Part shown: piece after piece, positions 36,161 through 48,046 of the stretch
How positions within the stretch are numbered: position 1 is the first letter of the stretch
How the letters are laid out: each line of letters starts with the position of its first letter
DNA from: Lenzites betulinus
Taxonomy: Eukaryota; Basidiomycota; Agaricomycetes; Polyporales; Polyporaceae
Direction: 5' to 3'
Length of the DNA: 64,000 bases
NCBI GenBank assembly: GCA_022264855.1
Contig: JABYQU010000027.1
Location: 310,001 to 374,000 of the forward strand
Program-made: the position numbers and the translations under genes
The notes under the pieces: model-generated
The model's input: only the letters and a program-made list of their open reading frames with translations
Databases searched by the model: none
What the model was told of the DNA's origin: nothing

Positions 36161-37389
36161 CTTAGAGTATTCCTTTCACTACCGGTTGTGCTCGATATGG
36201 GTCATTGTGGCAAATGTTGTTATGGTTCCTCTCAACAGGTTTTAGCGCCCGAAGGCCACTCAAGCGCCCAGTTTCGACGACATTTCCGCAGCTGCACAGA
36301 GCTGTATAGAACAGCAAAATGTGCCGCGGGAAAAACGTGAGTGCACTCCATATCGTTCCGCCCTCCGGAAGCTAGTCTCCCCATACAGAGGCAGAATATA
36401 GATCAAGGTAGAGCAATCCAAGCAAAACAGTATCGAGCGCCCAAATACACCGGCGTCCTGGCCGGGAGACCTCCCAAAAACGGTGCAAATCGTTGACGGT
36501 TATTGGCGGGAAAGTGAGTGAGTGAGAAGTATAGGAATTTCCGGGGTCCTGCTTAGGCGGGTGATGAGTGGAATCAGTGGTGGGGGGAAATCCACATGGA
36601 CATCATTGTCTTGCGAGAGACATAGGGCGAACAGGGCGTGTGTATCGCCGACGGAGACCTTGTACGGACGACGAAGCGGGAATCGGGCACTGCGAGCGGT
36701 GGTTGCGAACAAAGCCGGCTGGTTCATCAATCAAGGTGGGTGTCTTCTGCTGGAGGCAAGGAGCTCGGCACTGATGGCAGTCGCGGCGTATACACGTACA
36801 GTCCGCCCGCGCCGGTGCTTCTGGGACGTGAAGGGGGAGCAGACGCACGGCGAAGGCGTTGAATGGCGACCATCTGTGGACGAATCTGAGCGTTCGCATG
36901 CAGACCGCGGACACAATCTGGGACCTGCCCGGGGGGGCAGGAGGGGAACGAGCCGTGGACGGCGACCGCGCCTGCTGGAATTGGGATAGGCCAGCGCTGA
37001 GATGACCGGGGCGACGTCGGCGGAAAATGGTGCCTTTCATTGGGACCGCATGCCGCAACAAGATCATTGTAGAGCACACGTGTATCGCGGCTTTGGCAGG
37101 CTTTTCCAGGGCAATCGCGGTGGGGTCAGTCCGAGGGTTAGTCGCGGAGGGCCGGCACGGAGTGCGGGGTAAGAACTGTTGTAACGTGCCCTAAACCCTG
37201 TGCACCGAAATTAAAGGCTGTAAGCCCGCGCCGCAACGTGGCTTTATTCCGCATTAATGTGCGTTAATGGAGGTTAATGGCGGTGCGCGCTGACGCTCGT
37301 GCGGCTCTCAGCCTTACTTATACATATCCGCGCTCTGATCCTCACTATCTCTACTCCTCCTCCGTCCGTCCCTCGCTAACGCCTGGTCC

Positions 37390-40235
37390 ATGCCCTCCAT
37401 TCTCAACCTCAAGTTCAAAGTCGGTCTATCCCCGCCAGCGCGTGCGGCGCCTGCTCATAGCCTTCTCACAGGGGAACAAGTCCTTCGTGCCGTTCAGTAA
37501 CCTCAGCGATGCTGATACTCTGACCAAGACATGGAAGGTCCGCAGCCTCCGACTCATTTCTTTTCCCCTACTCAGAGTCCGAAAATTTTTCTTAGGTCTG
37601 TACCAAGGTCGCCAGCTTCCTGGAGCAGGGCCAGCGACTTGAGAACTTGAGCTGGAGGCTATGGCACCTCCAGAACCTCATGGTCGACAGCGACAACGCC
37701 CGCTCCAAACGCGACTTCAAGAAGTTGTCCAAGTGTATGAGCGACAAGTTGGATAAGGAGAAGGGCAGGTGCGTTGCCTGTCTCTCCCTGTCAATTTTCA
37801 TGCCTCTGAACTCTGCTCGCCCGTCGTTAGGAGCATCGAGGAGCTGCAAGCGCCCGGCTTCAAGCGCAACCACTCCACCGACCTCCTGCAGCAGCGCGCC
37901 CTCGAGAAGGAGCGCGAACGCGAAGCGAGCCAGAACAGCCGTACCATCCACCGCATGCAGTTCACCTTCAGTGTCGATCAGCCCGCCCTCTCCATGCCGT
38001 CGATCCCCGCCAAGAAGCCCGACACCAAACCCTCCCCTGAGTTCAAGGACAACAAGCGCGGGCGCCCCGCCACTCGCGCGTCCGCCAATGACGACCACAC
38101 CACGAAGGACGACAACGCCGAGAAGGACAAACCCCTCACGCATCGCGGACGCAAAGTGCCCAGCCTTCACGGCGACAGCGGCAAAGAAGACATGTACCGC
38201 ACCGCAGCCCTCCGCTTCCCCTCCCTCTTCTCCGACAGTTTCGGCCCGTCCGCGCTTCTCTACCCCACGCCCACTGCTACGAACGCCATGACTTACGGTG
38301 AGGGCGTCGGCCTCAGCTCGAGCGCCGCGTCCGACGGTTTCAGCATCCTCCGACCTACGATAGAGCTCCCGCTCGACGAGCTTCTCGGCGCAGACAGCCC
38401 TGGCGGCTGGTCTTCGGGCGGGTATAATCAACACGACGGGCGACATACCGACAATCTCGACTCTCAGGAAGACGTCGAGATGAAGGTAGCATCGAACGAC
38501 GAGTCCTACCCCTCCCATGCCGCCAGAACCGAGTCAGCTCCCGAGGACAGCGGGATGCTGAAATCCAACGGAGCTCTTCGTCACATCTCCCACCTCAGCC
38601 ATATCGAAGATGTTGTCCCCCGCACGATCACCCCCTCGCGTATTGGCCCCAGTTCCGGCCCTGGTGCCAACACGAACACCAGCGCCACAGCGACGACCAG
38701 CAAGCGGCCGTCGCTGAGTGTTCGTACGCAGGTTAGCACCCGCTCGAATGGTCCGAGCGCCACACCTGTCAACTCCTCGCAGCAAAACAGCAACAGCAAT
38801 TCCGCCCCCGGTGGCGTGAAAGCCGAGTGCTCAAACTGCGGCGCCACGCACACCCCGCTGTGGCGTCGCGGTCTCAACGACGAGTTGAACTGCAACGCCT
38901 GTGGGCTGTACTGCAAGCTGGTAAGTCGCGCCTCGCGCTAGTGTCGAAGACAGTTGCCCACTGTTTCGCAGCACAAGCGTCCGCGCCCCAAAAGCATGCG
39001 GAACAACCACGGGGAGGGCCGCACGCAAGCGGCGCCTCGCCAGGAGTCACAAGAAGTCGTCGGTATGTGGCTAACTGGCCTTCCGCGGACTAAGGTTCAC
39101 ACCGCATCACGTCTAGCGCAATGCTATAATTGCCACACCACGGCGACCCCGCTATGGCGCAAGGACGACGAAGGCAAGACCGTATGTAACGCGTGAGTAA
39201 CGATCTCGCGAAGTCCTTGGTCAGCGCTCATAGAAGCCTTCGTATGTGTCTGCAGATGCGGCTTATAGTAAGTCTTCCAACACGCTTGATCACAGGGCCG
39301 ATGACTGACGGTAATGTAGCTATAAGTTGCATGGCTCGGCACGCCCGATCTCTATGAAGTCGGACGTCATCCGCAAACGCGCTCGCCACGACGCCCGCCG
39401 CACTGGGAACAGCGTGTCCGAGACGCCCTCGGCGAGTCCAGGCGCGAGCCGGCGAGCCTCGCCCAACGCAGAGTCTACGCCTACGCTCGCGCCCGACTCG
39501 AGCACCGCCACGCAGAACGCGTACGGCACCGACACCAACAACACTGGGAACACCGGGAACGTTACCGAGTACCGACCGTCCCTCCAGTCGGAACTCATGG
39601 GCGCTCTCGGCTCGACCGACGGCAGCTTGCAGTACAACAGCCAGATGTTCGGCACGAACATCACCTTCTACCCTGGCCCGTACCACCCCGATTACCTCTC
39701 CCAGATCTACAGTGTGCCCTCCGATGCTCTGCCCTACTCCTCCGGCGATAACTCGGACGACTCGGGCTCAGAGGCGCGATCAAGCAAGCGTCGACGCATG
39801 AGCGACTCTTCCGCGTCCGAGCCCCCTTCGTCCGCGGTGTCGTACAGCGACTCGTTCTCGAGCTCGTCGTCGGCGTCGCAGCGGTCCTCGGTCGACTTCC
39901 CGTTCACCCCGTACTCGTCCTTTTCGAACATGCTCCGCAGTTCGAGCAGCGCGCCATGGCACCCGCCGATGCTCCCGCCGGACCAGTCGCCGCACTTCGT
40001 GCATCCCCCCATGCTCCCGCCGTCGGAAGACTCGCCGATGTACTTCCACCACCAGGGCATGCAGCACGACGACCCCGACGCGCTCTTCGCGGCGTACCTG
40101 CACCCGCCGATGATGCCGCAGGACGACTCACCACACATGAGCTCGCTGCAGCTGCACCCGCCGATGATGCCGACCGAGTGGAAGGTGCCCGGGCAGACGG
40201 ACATGTACGACAACAACACGATGGTGACGTTCTGA
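37390..40235 (+). CDS. AreA-like GATA transcription factor with two zinc fingers
   Basis: A nuclear GATA-binding factor. The N-terminus (spliced MPSILNLKFKGNKSFVPFSN, then TWKVCTKVASFLEQGQRLEN and LSWRLWHLQNLM) is the AreA/Gaf1 N-terminal domain, so nitrogen regulation is the likely role. Finger 1 (CSNC-X17-CNAC, with WRRGLNDELNCNACGLYCKL) and finger 2 (CYNC-X17-CNAC) lie about 40 residues apart; finger 2 is followed by the basic tail YKLHGSARPISMKSDVIRKR. The C-terminus has repeated HPPM(L/M)P motifs. Exons: 37390-37419, 37472-37537, 37596-37768, 37831-38920, 38972-39062, 39117-39192, 39256-39267, 39320-40235. The 12-nt exon encodes part of finger 2 (CGLY). No Cys-rich spacer like that of iron-regulating two-finger factors is present. 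Confidence 0.88.
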
Positions 40236-43200
40236 CTTTGACGACGTGCCCCGCGCACACACGACATCACGCCCCTCCCATTCCCCCTCCTCCGGTTCGA
40301 GCCCCCGCATCTCCTGAACACGGACAGAACGGACGATCCGCGCTGTAGCATTCTATCTCTCCCTCTCCCTCCATGACTCGTTACGGGCGCTCTGCGTAAT
40401 ATGGCTGTGGTCTCCTCCTCCTCCTTTCCTTCCTCCCGCCCCGTCGTCTCCTCGTCTCCTGCCCCGGTGCCCGCGTCCTCGTCGTCATCGTGATGTTGTT
40501 GTCTTTCCCCGCTTCGCCGAAGTCCCGCCCGCGTAGATCGTCATTCTGTCCCCGTTTCCGTCATGCTGCCGCATCCCGGTTCGTTGCATAGCTCGTGCTG
40601 CATCGTCATCATCCCAGCATTTTTTCTCCTCTCTTCTCTCTCTCCTCTCCTCTCTCCTCTACGCCGCTTCCGCCTTCATCGTCCCTCATCCACGTTGTAC
40701 AGCCCGCCCGCCCGCTCGCCGCACCTCTATATCCATAACGTCTCTCCGTCCGCTCCACCCGCTTTCGCCGCCGCTCCCGCTCCCGCCACATCATCTCCTC
40801 CCGCTCCTAAAATTATTCGCACGCGGTGTACGACGAGCAGCAGTAGTAGTCAGCCAGCCAGTCTCGCGAAGGGCTTCGCGCATTAAGCCCCATCAATTGT
40901 CCAAATAGATATTTATCCCCTCCGCTGCCTTCTCCGCCCCCGCCTTCGTCGCATTCGCCTTCGCCTTCGCACCCCCTTCACACCCTTGACCTTGCCATTG
41001 ATCAGCCTTCCGCCTCGCCCCGCCCCGCCCCGCCCCCGCCCCTGCCTGTAGCATTGGTATCGGTAGAAGGCCGCGCGAAGCGTCGAGCGCGGCTGTACAT
41101 CATGTGTATACCCCTTCTTTCGCATTCGCACCCTCTTGCAAATTGCTCTTCTTGAACCTTGCACCCCGATCCGAGCCGTGCCCCGCCCGTCGCCTGCATG
41201 TACAAAATACAACCCCTCCCCCGCGGCTGCGCCGTGCGCCGTGCGCTGGCTGCCCCCCCGGTACTAGTGTCTAGTGTGTCGAATCTCGATATATAGCTAT
41301 AGCTGTACGTACTGTATACAAGCCCTGATCATGAATTCTGCATAACCGCTTCTGAATCCGAGTCCGCGCGTGCGTTTTACGTCACATCCGACTCGTCCTC
41401 GAGTCCTCGAGTGGCCGGTGGTTTGGTGCGCGCACCGCAGCGGCTTCCCCACAGCGCGTTGCGGATTCTTGGGCGCGGTGGGAGGACCGGGGCTTGTAGT
41501 GGGTGTGTCGTGCATCATGTGCGTGTGCGCATGCGTCCTCGCCACTGGCATGGTTGACTGGTCGGCGGAAGGTGGAGGGTGGAAGGCGTCGCTGGATCGT
41601 GGAACCTTCGCGGGTGGGCATGCCAATAATCGCGCGCGAGAATGCGAATGTCGTGATATTCTACTTCTGCTCCATATGCATATTCGCCCCGCTTTTTGTC
41701 AGGTCGCACTTCGAAGTCGCGAAGGGCGGTTGCGGCCGCAGGCGTTGGTGGTGTTAGTGCGCGCGCAGTTGGGACCGCTGAGGTAAAACAAGCATGCGAT
41801 GGGGCGCTCGCATGTCCGAGTCTCCAAACATAACGCTTCGAATACATAAGGACGACGCGGAGCATGTCCGCAGCTGCATGCAGGATTCAGACGTCCATGA
41901 ATGCATGACGCTCAGGTTCGCCGCGCGCCACACGATCAGAGCGAAACATAGCGCACAACGTGCCCACCGTGCCGCTGGACCAAGTTAGCAACTTGGTACG
42001 GCAGCATACTCGCGTTCGGAGGAGAACGCGTACTAAGTTAATCGCGAGGCACGGCTGAAGCTGAAGATCGAGCGCGCCGGCGAAATGTGGCTGCGTGGTG
42101 AGAACGGCGCCCACTTGCGTTCAAGTTCGGGGATCGCATCCCCCTACCGTCCGACGCCAGGCGCGTATGTCACTGTCAACAATTATGATACAATGGACCA
42201 GTGGCCCATGTATACAATATACAGCTCCCGCACGGAGCGGGCCCGCCTTCTCACACGTCATGGCACGGAACGGGGGGATCGTCGGCGTGATCACGATGGC
42301 CCATCTGGCAGATACAGTGCGCACGACGCTGTAGATTACAGCTAGCCCGCCGGCGGCGCACTGCGCGACCGCGCCCCCGTGGGGATATCACGGGCCTCTT
42401 GCCGTGGGGGTACCGGTACTGCTATCAGGACAGCTTTGCGTCAATCATCGCGGCGGACGGGAGAAGAGTGGCTACATACGTATACGTATCGCGCTCCCGC
42501 CGGGTCGACCGCGACCTTCCCAGCCCGCCCACTGGCACTCTGCCTGCCCGACGTGCAGGAGCAGATACACGGCCCGCACGCCTGACGCGGACGCGCGCGA
42601 CGATCAGTGCTGGGCGGACGGCCGGGCGTAAGACGGCGCACACCTACCTCGAAGAGCTGTCTTCTCCCTCGTCGCACACTGCGCGGCCGCGCGAAGCAGG
42701 CCCACGTCGGGCAGGCGCGCTGCTGGACCGTGGCGGCAGGCAGATCTGCACCCGATGCGCCTTCGATGCGGCCCGCGCGAACCTGGGGATTGGAGCTGCA
42801 TTGTTCTACGGCTTGGATCTGGTAGTCCAGTGCGGCGCGAACGCGACGTCCCCGGGCCCGGGCTCCTCAATCTTCAGCGCAGACTCAGGCTCGTCGACAA
42901 GTCGCCGCCGCCGGCCCTGCGCATGCTGCAGACGGCGACGCGGCGCGGGGGAGCAGATCCCCAGCCCGTGTGCGCCTTCTGGCTAAAACGGCGAGCGCGG
43001 GTCTGGTTCCTGATTGCCCAGCGTGTGGGAGAATACGCCGACATTAACTGCACTGGCCCGCGCGCGAGCGGGGGAAGCACGGACGCCCGCCGAGCCCACG
43101 CACGGCGGCGCGCGGGCTGCATTCAGTACCAGTCAGTACTCGTCCGGGCGGCGGCGCGTCGCGCCGTTCGTCGCTGCCCGGCGCAAAACATGAGGTCGAA

Positions 43201-44618
43201 GGCGGAGGAAGTTTGCGCGATGCTCCTGAGCTCGACCTGCAGGCGGGCGATAGGATCCTAGGACCCGGCGGGGCGTTGAGTAGACGTGTCAGTGCCGGGC
43301 AGCCGCACAGCGGCGGAGTTTGCGACGCCCAGCTGGTGGCGTCGTCGGCCCAGTGTTATTGAGCTTCTGGTGCTGTCAGGACTCAGTCAGCAGCAGTCAG
43401 CGCATCAAGCTGTATCTGCAACGCCAACACGTACGCATGCAAGACGTGCGTCCGAAGCGCGAGTTCGCCGGTCGGCCAAGCCAGCCTCGCCGCCCCACAG
43501 CGCGGGATGTCGGTGCGGGTTGAGCACGCACCTCGATGCTCCGACACAGCCCGCTGATGCAGCCTGGGGACACCACGGCCGCTGGGGGCCTGCGCTACCA
43601 CGCTGGGGCCCGCTAGCATTCCGATGGCGTTCTACGAGTTCTACGGCGGTGTCTGGAAGTCGCTGTGCGGCCCGTAGCCGGTGTGGATACCTGCCCGTTT
43701 CGGCCGGTCCGCCTGGGTGCTGCCGTGCGGGGTCCTGGCTCCTGCGCCTGCGCCGCGCTGCCGCTGGAGATCACCGCGCACGTTCAAGGAACAACGCGCG
43801 CCGCTTCGCAATGTTCGCATGACGAGGGCAAATCGCAGAGGCGCAGCTGTGGCCGATCGGGAGATTCCCGGGCGTCGTCGACGCCACCGCGCGCAATGTG
43901 GCCGATATCGTGCATGCATGGCGGCGAGGGGCGAGTCGGGGGGATCTACCCGCCATGAGGCGCACTCTCCCAGATCGAAGCTGGGGACGGCGTGTCGGGC
44001 TGGCTGGCTGGCGTCGGCGTGCGGCTTCAAGTTCCCGGGGAGCGTGTTGACTCGGAGTCTCGTAGCGCATGACCACGCCGAGCGGGCCACGTTCGACGTG
44101 CCCGGTGCAAGAAGCATGAAGAATGCACGTCCTTGTCCGTGCTTGGTAGGTCCCGCGCCGCGAGGCGGCGTCGATCTGCAGCGTGCCAGGCGAGAGCAGG
44201 CGAGCCGCAGGAGCTGGCGCCCGCAATTTAGAAATAGGCTTCGCGGGCGCAAGGGCCGCAACATACGAGCCCGAGTTCCCATTCGCGGCTAGAGGGCGTG
44301 CAGATCAGTGCTGCTCGTCCATATCAGTGCACGATCAGCGATGGCTGCAGGCGTTGGTGCACACCGAGCCTGTGGAACAAACACGCGCCTCGTTCGGCCA
44401 CCGCCGCGTGCGGCACGGTAGCCTCGTGGCCATCGAGATTCGCGGCGGACGCCAGGGGTTTGCGAAATTTGCAGAACGACCGGAACTCGACTTGGGAGTC
44501 GGATTGCACGACGTGTTCCGTGCTTGCTGGGTGCGCTCAGCCACATGCCAGCCGGTATTTCCCTGTTAACGACGAGCTAGTACAGTTCAATCACCCGCAA
44601 GTTACGTAGGCGATCTCG
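40236..44618. other. 4.4-kb region without recognisable gene
   Basis: 40,240-41,000 is strongly pyrimidine-rich on the plus strand and probably contains the GATA gene's 3' UTR. 42,300-44,300 is GC-rich with long open frames on both strands (for example 43,641-44,282 minus and 43,681-44,292 plus). These overlap each other and show no family motif, which is the expected behaviour of GC-rich non-coding DNA. Confidence 0.5.
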
Positions 44619-46513
44619 ATGCTCAACTCGACTCCGTCGACGTTCGGATTGTCGGACGGTAGGTCAACCTGCACATCTGCACAGTGGAAGGTTGAGCGTC
44701 CTGTGTACTTACTAGAACTCGAGACGCCTTACAGGGACCTGTTGCCCGTGAATCTTGCTCTGAAGATGCTGTTCGTCGTCAAATATCCCTGCGTCTGGCC
44801 CAGCTCGAAGAGCAGGCGTCCAGTATCAAACAAGAACAACAAGCACTTTACGCGCAATGGAATGCCACCCTCACCGTCTGCCGTCTACCCCCCGAGATTA
44901 TCCTCGAAATACTCACCCAATACCGTGGCGATAATACCGCGAGCCATGTGAAAATCATTGACGAATACCGAGGGCGGCGTACGTTACATTGTACAACCGC
45001 AATGAACACTGAATGGGTCAAACTCAGGCTCGTGTGTCGGTATTGGAACACCGTCGCATGCGCAATGCCGAGGCTGTGGCGCGAAATCGATGTTGACCGG
45101 CATCCTTCATGGTTCAATCTTTGCTTGGAACGCTCTGAGGGGTCGACTCTTACCTTCAGTTCCACTGTCTCCCGTGCATCACGGGAGGAGGCGGTGGTTC
45201 CCATGATATCCCCGCATGCACAACGTCTGCGGCAGCTGGTGATAGATTTCGGTGCATACCACCATATCGTGATCCCCCAGCTACGCGTTCTCAACATGCA
45301 CGCCCTCGAGCATTTGTACGTTTCGCAACACGAAAGACCGGATCCCACTTCCGATGATCTCAATCTCACCCACCTTCGACATCCTCTCCTCCAAACCCTC
45401 AACCTCCATCACAGCGTTCTTTCAGACACGCAACTCATCTCAAATCTGCGTGTACTCCACGTGGTATTTTGCGCGTCCAACCTCTCCATAAACCAGTTCA
45501 TCACTGCGCTGGCGGCCAGTCAGCGACTGGAGGATCTCAAAATTCATTATTTCTTTAAGTCCTTGACGGGTTGGGATTCCCTCTCGGCGATCTGCCAGCC
45601 TCCAGCAACTTTGTCTCGTCTTACCAAACTGGACGTTGCCGAGGATTCTGCCTCGCCTCTCCCCCCCTTCCTGACGCACCTGCGTCTTCCAGCCAACGCT
45701 CGAATCTTCCTGAGGGGCCACATCGACGACGCTTACTGTACGGACGGGTACGCATACACATTTCGCGTCATTCTGCCCGAGTCTGCCCCTGTCCTCTACG
45801 ATGTCCTGCCGATACTCCGAGGTTCGATCCACAAACTCATTATGTCCTTCTCGTTCAGAACATACGGGGTGTCCGCATTCACCAGCACCTCGGATGACGC
45901 GCCGAGCCTCCGCGTTGTGCTCAATTTCGCTTCAAGTTTCCGTTACGGTTGGGAATACTGTCGCAGTCGCGGCATGTCACATCTCGCGGACGTCTTTCGC
46001 GGCTCTCCGCTCACAGAGTTGCGACTCGCGGGCCCCTACATTGAAGCCGACCGGGAGGACTGGATAACCTTTCTCAAAACTTTCCCGGACCTCGAAACGA
46101 TCACGCTCCACGGAGAGGGGGACATCCACGCCTTCTGGACGGCATTGTCGTCTGGGCTCGACGAGCGGCGCCCCGGCGATCCACATGCGCCGTCGCTGCT
46201 CTGCCCACGACTCAAGCACGTCGCTTACGAGGGCTATCTTGACAGTGTGGACGCTTTCTTCGCCGCCATGCTCAGCTGCCTCGCAGAGCGTGCCAAATGG
46301 GGCTCATCCCTGCATAGCCTGCATGGTTGCATGCTTTCGAGCCCCACCACCGAGTACGAGGAGATGGCGGGCGTGTACGCGGCGCAGCTGCGTGGCATCG
46401 TTGATACCGTGGACCTCGTCAACCCGATTCCCCAGAGCTGGTACGTCAGGCTTTCTGCTGCAGGTTTCTGTTCGTTCTCTGACGGCAAGCTTCGTTCAGC
46501 GCGGCAGAGATAA
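44619..46513 (+). CDS. F-box/LRR protein
   Basis: A probable SCF substrate receptor. An N-terminal coiled coil (RRQISLRLAQLEEQASSIKQ) precedes the F-box CRLPPEIILEIL...VCRYWNTVACAMPRLWREI, a pattern common to expanded agaricomycete F-box proteins. Then come leucine-rich-repeat-like blocks such as LTELRLAG and LETITLHGEGDIH. The F-box frame is open through 44,900-46,513, but its first ATG is in exon 1. I place the start at 44,619 (MLNSTPSTFGLSD) with one intron of about 44,659-44,723 (GTAGGT to CTCGAG), which joins in frame to the coiled coil. The acceptor choice is uncertain. The gene is not closely related to the duplicated pair at 21 kb and 56 kb. Confidence 0.78.
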
Positions 46514-47120
46514 AGGAGACAGTTTGGGGTCGACGCCCATATAGATAAATCGGAAAAGGCTTCTGTTGTGTCGACATGTCCCGCTCAGGCTGCCCTTGCC
46601 GTCAGTCGATGACTCGGACTTGAAGATAAATACTTAAATAAATTGTGTCTAGACTGTCTTCATGTGGCGGTGAGCATAACGGGAGTGTACCATAGTACCA
46701 CACCCCGTTTCGGAAACCTATTATGACATCTATGCCAAGACCAGACGATATGGCCTACGCCTCCGCTATGAACATGATTATATCGGTACTCAGAAGCATG
46801 ATGATGTCCCTGTCGCGTAGTTTTGTATGCTTCTAGGAGTGCCCGGCGGGACAGCCTCGGTAGCGTTACTGAGTACTGAGACCCCCAGAACAACAAACGC
46901 CAAACGTGAATATTAATCGGATACTTCGTGATTGATCATGCAATAGATGAGTACATCCCTGTCGTCATATACCCGATTTCCCTGCCACCCGCCGCACGCC
47001 GCACTATACACACACGCACACACACCACACACTTCAGATTGTCCTGCTGCCTTTCTTACCTGCCAATCCCACAGACCCGCGGAATACCCGCGCTCGGTTT
47101 TCGCCACGCGGCGGCGCGCA
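46514..47120. other. Convergent intergenic region, F-box and G1 peptidase
   Basis: AT-richer DNA between two convergent genes, with an (AC)n-like run at about 47,005-47,031. No gene was seen. Confidence 0.5.
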
Positions 47121-48046
47121 CTAGCCGGCGTAGGAGACGGTGACGGAAGAGCCCGAGGTGGAGACCGAGGTCAGGAGGCGGTTGTTCTGCTCGATGTCGA
47201 TGAGCGTCGCGCCCGCGGGGGTGACCGAGCCGGAGCTCGTGCCCGCGCTCGCGCCGGTGAACGTGACGCTGCCGAAGTTCGCGAACGGGACCATGCTGTT
47301 GCCCTCGTCGAAGTCCTCCACGATCCACTCCGCGTTCTCCTGGCACAGCGACGGCTGGCCGGAGAACGTGTGCGACACCGTCTGGCCCGTCGAGTGGTTC
47401 ACGATCGTCGCTGACCCGCCCGTCTTCGACGTCGCCGTCACGGAGACGGTGACGGAGTTGCCCGCGCTCAGGGAGAGCCCGGTGAAGTCGAAGGCGAAGT
47501 CGGGGTACCACTCATACCAAGCTATCAAGAGAGCGCAGTGTCAGTGCTATATTACGAAAAGGTAAAGCGCTGGGTATGGCATACCATCGTAGGACACGCG
47601 GCTGCCGGAGATCGTGAAGTCGATGCCGGTCTGGAGGATGGCGTTGCCGCAGGTGTCGCCGTCGATGCCGACCCAGGCGGACGCGGAGTGCTCGCCAGAT
47701 TGGCCGGACGGCTCACGGGGGGTCGGGATGGTGAATGTACCCGTCACGGTCTTGTACGTCCCCTGAAGAAAAAAACAAAATGAGTGAACCGCGTTTTCTG
47801 TCACAGCGTGCGCTGACTAACAGAGTTGGCAACGAGCACGGCGCCGGCCCAGTTGGGGCTGGTCTCGGCATGGGTGACATTGCTGATGTCAGTCACCCGG
47901 GTGGAGGTGCTGGGGAGCCTGGGGCGCGACTGGTGCGCTCCCGCAGAACGGCGGGCGACACGCTCGGAGAGGCGCTCCTTCGAAGTCGGAATGGCGAACG
48001 CCGCGGTGGCGAGGAGCACCTGGCAGAGGAGAGCAGCAGAGAACAT
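47121..48046 (-). CDS. Peptidase family G1 (eqolisin), secreted
   Basis: A secreted acid endopeptidase using a Gln/Glu dyad. The prepro-protein is 267 residues: signal peptide (MFSAALLCQVLLATAAFAIP), a short basic propeptide, then the mature domain starting near SPNWAGAVLV. The catalytic Gln lies in NAILQTGIDF and the catalytic Glu in ENAEWIVEDF. WYEWYPDF and the closing VSVSTSGSSVTVSYAG-like strands complete the beta-sandwich. Exons: 47822-48046, 47585-47762, 47121-47521; both introns have consensus ends and keep the frame. It is separate from the carbohydrate genes in function but shares the secreted theme. Confidence 0.92.

Larger units (their letters stand above)
30121..37389. other. Sparse 7.3-kb region upstream of the GATA factor
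   Basis: No complete gene could be supported. It holds the sugar-porter promoter, orphan exon-like sequence at 30,672-31,045, a tandem repeat with a poly-G tract (35,715-36,160), and GC-rich stretches (about 32,700-33,900) where long open frames appear on both strands without motif, codon or splice support. The proximal part must include the GATA gene promoter and leader. Confidence 0.5.

Noticed and set aside
37592..38518. 308-codon minus-strand open frame
   Set aside because: Antisense to the GATA factor exon; no domain and no independent start signals.
40290..40305. ggttcgagccc resembling a tRNA B box
   Set aside because: No A box or cloverleaf upstream; it lies in pyrimidine-rich 3' flank of the GATA gene.
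43641..44292. Overlapping 213- and 203-codon frames on opposite strands
   Set aside because: GC-rich DNA gives long open frames by chance; no motif, splice pattern or codon bias favours either.
45825..45838. ggttcgatcc resembling a tRNA B box
   Set aside because: Inside the F-box coding sequence without a tRNA fold.
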